DNA from: Lineus longissimus
Taxonomy: Eukaryota > Nemertea > Pilidiophora > Heteronemertea > Lineidae
Direction of reading: 5' to 3'
DNA: 64,000 nt
Assembly (NCBI RefSeq): GCF_910592395.1
Contig: NC_088309.1
Location: forward strand, 13,458,599-13,522,598
The stretch's first letter is position 1; every line of letters begins with the position of its first letter. The notes under the pieces were generated by a model. The model saw nothing but the letters and a program-made list of their open reading frames with translations, did no database searches and was not told the DNA's origin. The translations under genes and the position numbers were made by a program. Below, one piece after another: positions 56,800 through 64,000 of the stretch.

Positions 56800-59700
56800 G
56801 TTGCTTTTTTTCTTTAATTTCATTTTAATTTTTTTATATATATTTATAAATACTTTGTTTTTACCACAAATTTACGGTGATTCCCCACAGTGAGTTTGTC
56901 GGCCTTTTAGGTATTTTTCCAATCAACTGCTGTGACAACTCTCTTCTGATCGGTTGCTGCACTGTATCATTGCAGTGAGTGCTCTGGGTAGCCAAAGTGT
57001 AACTGATATCCAAAGTGACCCAGTTGCTGGCAGATTATAGCCTCGGTTTAGTATACCTGCTTAGCATAAACTTGGCCGCCCACTGACATAGATTCATCCA
57101 TAATACGTCCTAGTTTACCTATATTAGCAATGTAAACAATAATAGTGCCATGGTTTGATATGGTTTGAAAGTACCACGAATCATTTTGATATCCGGTACC
57201 TACATTCACAGCCCCTGGAAATCACCCTCCCAACATCCCAAATCCATTGAATCAAGAATATCCAAATATACAAGCAATTATTTCATTCCATATTCCTTTT
57301 TTTGTCGAAAAATAAAATAAAAAGTAAGGGTCACTGAATGAATATAGGCGTGAAACATTAATAATCAAAAGAAGTAAGAATAAAATTCCACCAAAGGAAC
57401 AACAAAACAAGTTTAACCTGTTCAGAAGAACTGATAGAACCAGGAAAGATGTAACAAAATTGACAAGGCAGGAAGCACTTGATCTGCACCACCACGTGTT
57501 CCATCATGGTTACTAGGCCAATATGCTAATGAGCGGCTGATGAGCTAGACAAGCAATATCAAAAGATGTGATAACCACTTCGTTGATAACAAGAAAGAGT
57601 GTAAATTATACTCATTCACTACAATAAGACATGGTCAACACCATAGAGTTTAGCCTCCGCACTTGAGGTATCAGAAACAAAATCTATCCCTATTACTAGA
57701 TCAAAGGAATAAGCCGCCTTGCAAACAAGCCTGCTGAGTTTGAGAGATTATAGCAGACAAGTGTATCAACAAATTAACCCAAATGTGTGTAATTAATCAA
57801 GCAGAAAGGTCACTGTACCACGCTGTATCATGATACCATACACAAGTTGACTTCCAAGAATGTTATTGACAGTTTATTTGAGGGGGAGGGGGCTGTGCTG
57901 GGTTGACTCAAGCCATTCACAAGCCTCATACATCAAGGGGTGTGCATATTCATTGAGAAAAGTGGTTGAATTCCATAGCCAAGATGTCAATCAAAGGTCT
58001 GCCATCAATGGTCTCTTGTTTTAGACATAGAAACTTTTTCTATCCCAATTAGGGGGTGGGGTGTGTGTTGGACAATACTCACAATGAAATGCATTATATG
58101 GTCTCAAAAGTGCTTAAATGGAATACATGTTGCATAAGGATTGTAGTGTGGTATGTATTTAACAATATTAAGCATGTTTATTGAGGTAAAAAAAGATTTG
58201 GGGTGTGTTAGAGTCATTTCAAATAATGACCCCAGCTATCAGTACACTATCTGAGATCATAGTGCATTGAAACAGGAATGCACTAGATAGTACACAGACT
58301 AGGTCAATCCAGAACGAGGCTGACTTTGCTTTTTTGTGTAAGTTTTGACTCAGGTGTACACTGTTGATGGTATCAGTAGGGTTGGCGTAGCGTAAGGTAG
58401 GTTTGTGGACAGGCTCAAGATAGCGCTTCCGTTATGCTGAAGTCCAGTCAATCCAGGACTGTGACCCAAAATGAATTGCTTGATAGCTGGCAGGGTCATA
58501 TCGCCCTTTGCCCCCACTAATTATACATGATGGCTGACGTACAGGGTAAAGGTAAAGGAATCACAAACATGGGCAAATTAAACAATCTGAGACACACCAA
58601 GAGGAATGCTAGTTTGACATGATTCTTGCTTTTCATTTCATTGGTCTAAAACAATAACAGTCTTTTCTAATATTTTCAACATTCAAGAAGTTGATGGCAT
58701 TCATCGCCAACTCCATTATTACACAAAATACATCATCGGTCTCCTCGTGTTATGGCCTGTGTGCCTCCCCGCTTCAATCGGGAGCTTATGGTTACACGTC
58801 ATTCTATTTACAGAGTATATGCCAGGAATTCAATGTTAGCTAGTCTTTAAAACGCTCTTTGAAAATGCTATAATACATTAAGGGGCTCTTGAATATCCAT
58901 ATCTCTTTAGTGTCCTTTATACCGTTTCCGTTTAACCATGAACTTTGATTTGTCTAGTTTAACCATAACACAAAGTTACCATGGTAGGTATATTTATTCC
59001 CTCGACCAATAAAAATGTTTGCCCAATTTATCATCCGAACATTTCATGGCAGAAGTGTCGTCATACACAATATGCATTACGGCTTAGTGCTTCCTATCCT
59101 AACACCTGATATTTCCAATGAAACACCTCAAACAAAACAAACACAAAAGAATGAAACCTGTATCAAAATCTCTCCCTACACTACATTGCTTTTCTTCAAT
59201 CTATTAAAGTACCGTTTCAGTGGAATACAACACCCAGGTGAGAGTATCGACAATTTCAAAATCTTTGCCGTGTAATATCAATTCAAAGTTTCTCCTGGAA
59301 GCTTCATGGGCTTCGATAGCTACTTGAAGTTTTTTTACCAGAATCGGCTACAATTTAATCAGGGGTATTAAATGAAGCAAAGCCTGTGGGGTTGATTCAA
59401 TTACTTATGAATATATAATGTTTAATCTTACAGGTATTCTCTCGGATTTAGGCTAAACGGAATTAATGTTCCCATCTACAAAAATTAAAGTAAACCCTAA
59501 GGACGCCACTCACTATAGGGGCATCACTTAAGTTGCCTAGGAAAAGTGTTCACGAGCATTTCCAATAAAAGGTTGTATTCTTACTGTGAGGCCAATTACA
59601 CTACAGGGTGGTTTCAGAAATGGTTTTAGTACCCTAGTTCACTGCTTTATTTTGCAGTCACTGGTTGAACTATTTTTTAGCCTTGACTTCCGCTCCGTTA

Positions 59701-60507
59701 TCTGTTAATGAAGTAGACAATAGTGTGAGCAATTTTAAATGCTACGCCCAATTTCTGGAATTAAATATATTTTAAATAAGCCTACTTAACCATGTGACTT
59801 CCTACAAGACCTCCACAGATTATGACCTATTTGCTTGCTCAGATGTGTTTTCATATCTTTTTTGTTGCAAAATTTCCAGCTCCCATGTTATTTGTCCTGA
59901 TTGCGAGTTCGATACGGAAGAAACCTCAGTGAGAAGTAATTCTTTACACTATCACGTCACTCCTGGAAAACATGTACATTGCGCACATTATGCACCGCTT
60001 GGTACCACCTAGGAACTGCACTCCGGGTGGTTCCAGGTGTCCAGGCTTGACGGGACAGGGGAAAAAGCCCAACAAACCTAAATTCTAAAATACCTTGGTA
60101 CCGTAAAGTCAACTTTTAAATGGAAAATGCATAAGCCTCGTTCTGAGAGTGGAGTGTTTTGGACACGCAACCAAGATGCTCTACCAAAGTTCCCTCGGGT
60201 TGCACTAAAATGTGGAACCATGCACACAGCTCACTTCAGAAGTTTGAGGCTCTCAAAACACTGCTTCAAACACAAATCAGCCAAGGAAGCATCAACCACC
60301 CTAAGTTTTTTAATGAGCACTACACATATTTGCTGAGAAAAACGCTCCAAATAGCCCATTTGCGCGGATTTTAGCGTCACTTGAGCGAGCCGATCCGGAC
60401 TTCCTATTACGCGCTGCCGTAACATAATGTAAGCTCCGGGCAGGCGATGGATGGAATTTGCCAAATTCGCACATATTCAAGTTATTTCGTGGCCTATCTT
60501 TTTAAGT
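56800..60507. other. Long stretch without recognised genes
   Basis: This is AT-rich DNA with scattered short frames (for example 59015-59275), none with recognisable motifs or splice context strong enough to call. It is probably intergenic or intronic. Confidence 0.45.
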
Positions 60508-60716
60508 TTGAGGTATTTTAGAATAGAAATTGAACCCTCGGCTTCGGACCTTGGTTGAGAGTTACCAAGACACTCTCGGGTGGAGCTAAAATTTCGTCCA
60601 AACCCTCGCCTGTCGGCTCGGGTTTGGACTGTATTTTAGCTCCACCCTCGAGTGTCTTGGTAACTCAACCAAGGTCCTCCGCCTCGGGTTCAATTCCTTA
60701 AATCTAAATACCTTGA
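60508..60716. repeat. Fold-back element of about 209 bp
   Basis: The left arm contains GAACCCTCGGCTTCGGACCT and GGTGGAGCTAAAAT. The right arm is the inverted copy (ATTTTAGCTCCACC, AGGTCCTCCGCCTCGGGTTC), with a loop of only a few bases near 60613. Matching continues outward to GAGGTATTTTAG and the TAAATACCTT counterpart. It is a near-palindrome consistent with a MITE. Confidence 0.8.
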
Positions 60717-61576
60717 ACGAAGGATTATGTTCGCTCTTTAAGGGAAATTTTTTTTGAAAAACAGGACTAAAAAATGGAATCATTAGCTCTGCGGGATGAA
60801 CAGACACCAACAACTTTACATGTAGTACTATCCAGGGGAAAGGGTAAGGGTGTGTGCGTTAGGGGGGGGGGGGAGGGGAACGGTGTCCATGTTAAAAAGA
60901 AAATTCAAATGTACACGTACCTTTTCTATATTTCAGTATTGTGTGATACTTTTGAAAATAAAAATTATGTAAAAAAAACAAAAAAAACATGTACATTGAG
61001 GCATTTTCCCTCTTCACCCAAGCCTCCTGTTATCGGAATGTTATAGAATTTTATTTAGAGTGTAAAACAGGACTCTGGCCTCCCAGGTTCAGGGAAATAT
61101 TAGCCATTGTTCACAGACAATATTCTTCCTAGATCGTTTTTCATCGTTTTTCTTCTGCCTCCTGCAGGAATAGCACGTATAATTACTACGGGCTCGTCTG
61201 GGGAAGGGCATCGGTCGTACGCTAACCCTAAATCGTTTTTCATCTGCCTCTTGCAGGAATAGCACCTCCACCACGGCTACCTCTTGTGCTGGCTAGTGCG
61301 GGCTCCACCGCCTCTGGTGTAGTATAGTTCCCGTTACAGGAACAGGAACTAGACGAAATCCTAAGTACGATGCTGTAGGCCACGACAACATGTTGTAAAA
61401 TTGTTATAAAATTCTTTGTTGCATGTTTTGTAAAAATGTGGCAAACTCTTCAGCCAATCAGAAATAGGATTTGCATCATGTAATCTACCTGAGGTCATGT
61501 GACTTGAACAAGCGGCTGGTATAGCAACTCTCAAGCGAGTGTCAAGGAGGATACCGCGGTGACGTGACGGCTTTTC
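60717..61576. other. No recognised gene; short direct duplication
   Basis: A segment near 61131-61172 (TCGTTTTTCATCG, TGCCTCCTGCAGGAATAGCA) recurs diverged at about 61233-61268, spaced about 95 bp. A poly-G run lies near 60862. No exon is supported. Confidence 0.5.
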
Positions 61577-62011
61577 CAAGATGGCGCTGCATATTGTAAA
61601 CAAACTCGATCCACGGCCAAGGGAAAATCAAGTCATCAAAAAGGTTAGATTGTTCGCATCAAATCAGAGTTATTAGTACTTTTCTGCTATCAAATAAGTC
61701 TTCAGACAATATAGTAGGATCAAAATATGAAATAAACAGGCCAACCCTAAAAAAAATTGCAAGAAAATGTTTTATGGTGTTATTCTCTAGATATTAGTCC
61801 AGATAACAACATATCAAAATTTGGCAGAAATTGAGCCTCCGCAAAGGGTCTAAATATGACGTCAAAAAAAGATGGCTGCCATCGCTAAAAAGTCCAATAA
61901 ATCTTGCTCATATCCTATTAATATTGCTATTGCAACCAGTTAATGTGTGAAACATTACTCTTATAACCATTATCTTAGTCAATATATTATTCTGTAATGT
62001 TCCATATAGCG

Positions 62012-62056
62012 CCATGACGTCATAACATGACGTCCTGACGTCACCAATGACGTCAT
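62012..62056. promoter_or_regulatory. Cluster of CRE-like TGACGTCA sites
   Basis: TGACGTCA occurs at about 62015 and 62049, with CTGACGTCAC at about 62036 and a TGACGTCC half-degenerate copy between them. All lie within about 45 bp, and another is at about 61857. TGACGTCA is the consensus for CREB/ATF bZIP dimers. Function is unproven; a simple-repeat origin is possible. Confidence 0.4.
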
Positions 62057-62163
62057 TGTCGGAAACTCATATTTATCATTTTATCATGTTTTTGGTGGCA
62101 GTTTAAGATTTGTGTACTATACTAGTATTCAATAGAAATTCAAGTAGAAAATGCTGCGTCTTC

Positions 62164-62650
62164 AGGGCAGAGACCTGTATTCATCCACGACCGGAAGTGT
62201 GGCACAGTCACATAGAGCTTATCAAAATGTCAAGTTGTGGTAAATACATGGCTGGGATGGACCAAAGTGGAATTAATTCTCAATCTGTGGTTGATTCTTA
62301 ATCTACAGAGTCAGGCCATCACAGAAATATGCTTTTTGATAATATATTTAAGAAAATGTGGTCTCACTGGTCAGTTTAGAACTTGTACTTTGACAGGGCC
62401 ATATCAATGCGCCAGTGACGTTTTGATGGATATGGTGTACGGAAATCTTTTTTTCTCAGGCAATCGGTATTGGAATTTTTTAAAACTTTATTATGCTATT
62501 GGCAAAGGGTTCTTCTAGACACATATAAAATTTTGTGCAGATTGATTGGTCCAATGAGTAGTTTTTTTTACCAAAACCTATGCACAACAATGTACACGTA
62601 ATGTACACATGTTTTAATAGAGGACTCTGGCCTAGTAGTCAAAATGGTTG
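62164..62650 (+). repeat. Dispersed repeat R1, diverged copy 1
   Basis: The copy begins GGGCAGAGACCTGTATTCAT and ends near AATAGAGGACTCTGGCCTAG. It resembles 15985-16460 with many substitutions and is much closer to 63583-63860. Confidence 0.8.
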
Positions 62651-62931
62651 ACCAAGTATGAAAAATTTGACACTTGCACACACATTTTATCTTATTTTCT
62701 CTATTCTGCACATCCTTTTCATCCCTTTTCTTGTAGTTGAACTAATACTTATGGCATTATTGTACATATTAACCCTTTTCAGACGCAATCATGGATTCAG
62801 ACCTTAAAACTCAAAATAAACCAGACCAGCGAACCTGATCTGAAGTCGAGTAGTGTAAACTGTATATTATGGACTTGGTATAGTCAACAATGTTAGTATC
62901 CTCAGTATAACATCCGTATTGTCCTTTGCAG

Positions 62932-63111
62932 CATCCTGTCCCCTCCGGCGAAGTATTCTCAGTGGGCTGACTGTGTTCTCGACCGTCGGTGCAAAGATGA
63001 TGCCATCCGATCGCTCACGAACAACATTGTTGTAATCCTCATTTCTGAAGTGAAACGAGACCAGCTACCATCGGTTTTCTCTCGAGGCATTGTTCTGCTG
63101 TAGGGCGAGTG
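62932..63111 (+). other. Possible exon upstream of the right-edge exon
   Basis: A TTTGCAG acceptor-like site precedes 62932, and a GTAAGAG donor-like site follows 63111. Splicing 63111 to 63866 would keep the phase of the downstream exon. However, the matching frame contains stops in the middle, and another frame is open for 56 codons (KYSQWADCVLDRRCKDD..). The exon may be decayed or mis-bounded. Confidence 0.25.
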
Positions 63112-63394
63112 GTAAGAGCGACCAACTTGAAATCCACGGCTTGCCTTTTTGCTTAGTTGTGACTTTTGTGACTTTTTGAAAATTCAGACTCAGTGTTGTA
63201 GAGATTCTACAATTTCTATAATCCGTTGTCATGGTAACTGCCAAAACTTAGAAACCTGGCCCTGGGACATCCAGCAATGACCATATGAACTCAAAAACTT
63301 TTATTTCTAATAATGTATATATCCTTTATTTCAAACTAACAGTGTTAAGTAGGATTATAATAATTTTTAACAGAAATACATGTTGGGTATTTCA

Positions 63395-63860
63395 GAATTT
63401 GCCACGCCCACATCACTTCAACATAGAATTTGAGGCCGGACATAGCAAGAAGATGAACTCGAATAAAAATTTTACAATTCAGTATAATTCAAAAATTCCT
63501 TTTGCACAGTAATGTGGACATCTAGGGGAATCTGAAAACAGCAGAACATTTGACCTCGGGCCAACACTGGCTCTCTACTAGGGCAGAGACCTGTATTCAT
63601 CCACGACCGGAAGTGTGGCACAGTCACATAGAGCTTATCAAAATGTCAAGTTGTGGTAAATACATGACTGGGATGGACCAAAGTGGAATTAATTCTCAAT
63701 CTGTAGTTGATTCTTAATCTACAGAGTCAGGCCATCACAGAAATATGCTTTTTGATAATATATTTAAGAATTGATTGGTCCAATGAGTATTTTTTTTACC
63801 AAAACCTATGCACAACAATGTACACGTAATGTACACATGTTTTAATAGAGGACTCTGGCC
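63395..63860 (+). repeat. Dispersed repeat R1, diverged copy 2 with internal deletion
   Basis: The copy includes the upstream block CATCTAGGGGAATCTG and TGGCTCTCTACTAGGGCAGA, as at 28350-28415. It then matches 62164-62340 closely and jumps at about 63771 (TATATTTAAGAATTGATTGG), losing about 185 bp relative to copy 1. It ends exactly where the next exon's splice acceptor lies. Confidence 0.8.
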
Positions 63861-63865
63861 TTCAG

Positions 63866-64000
63866 TTGCTCCAGATATCTTAGGTGGTCAAACAACCATA
63901 GATGATATGATGCTATTGTTCGCCGCAGATAATGTGGATCACAACATTGTGACACTCGATGGGAAGGGTACGTTCCGAGGAATGGGAATGATTGCAGCTG
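63866..64000 (+). CDS. Exon of a multicopy invertebrate protein with ADNVDHN..LDGKGTF motif (partial)
   Basis: After a CTTCAG acceptor, the frame starting at 63868 reads APDILGGQTTIDDMMLLFAA and then DNVDHNIVTLDGKGTFRGMG, running open to the window edge. The DN(V/A)DxN..T(L/I)DG.GTF..MG signature is, to my knowledge, shared by a large multicopy family of uncharacterised proteins in marine invertebrates and arthropods, often in repeat-rich loci. The function is unknown and mobile-element association is likely. Only about 44 residues are present. The usual His of GTFH is Arg here, so this copy may be divergent. Confidence 0.55.

Overview
The window is non-coding-dominated eukaryotic DNA from an animal genome. 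It holds metazoan-type transposable elements (BEL/Pao, a non-LTR retrotransposon, Tc1/mariner, Mutator-like, a tRNA-derived SINE), fold-back elements, minisatellites and one 20-kb satellite array. There is no bacterial operon structure. The mobile-element mix, the moderate AT-richness and the many TAGGCCTA-like words suggest a marine invertebrate, perhaps a deuterostome such as an echinoderm, hemichordate or lancelet. This placement is inference only.

Layout. 1-3000: (ACCG)n-containing inverted repeats, a small hairpin element, a nearly loop-free 950-bp fold-back nested inside a second inverted repeat, and G/C-tract repeats. 3099-5560 (minus): a decayed OTU-domain gene with a 198-bp coding tandem repeat, split by a short inverted-repeat element. 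6067-6966: two direct repeats of about 270 bp. 8155-12197: two diverged, broken Mutator-like transposase genes facing each other. 13200-18345: hairpins, a dispersed repeat interrupted by a complete SINE with target-site duplications, and a short satellite of about 290 bp. 18347-25505 (minus): a decayed BEL/Pao retrotransposon with gag, protease, RT, RNase H and integrase still readable. 27580-30300: further copies of the satellite and of the dispersed repeat, the latter in tandem. 31235-33142 (minus): a 5'-truncated non-LTR retrotransposon that ends at the edge of the satellite. 33142-53140: a satellite array of monomers of about 185 bp. It is organised into three higher-order repeats of 5505, 5136 and about 5136 bp, flanked by more divergent edge monomers. 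54628-56162: a Tc1/mariner element with TIRs of about 200 bp, TA target duplications and a broken transposase. 56460-64000: sparse DNA with a fold-back, a cluster of CRE-like sites and two copies of the dispersed repeat. At the right edge lies an exon of a multicopy invertebrate protein family.

Almost every recognisable protein-coding stretch is a transposon relic. The only candidate host-like genes are the OTU/repeat gene (damaged) and the right-edge exon (possibly mobile-element associated). The most notable structure is the hierarchical satellite: its higher-order periods differ by whole monomers, and its edges carry a variant absent from the homogenised core. All alignments were done by eye, so boundaries are approximate unless exact bases are stated.
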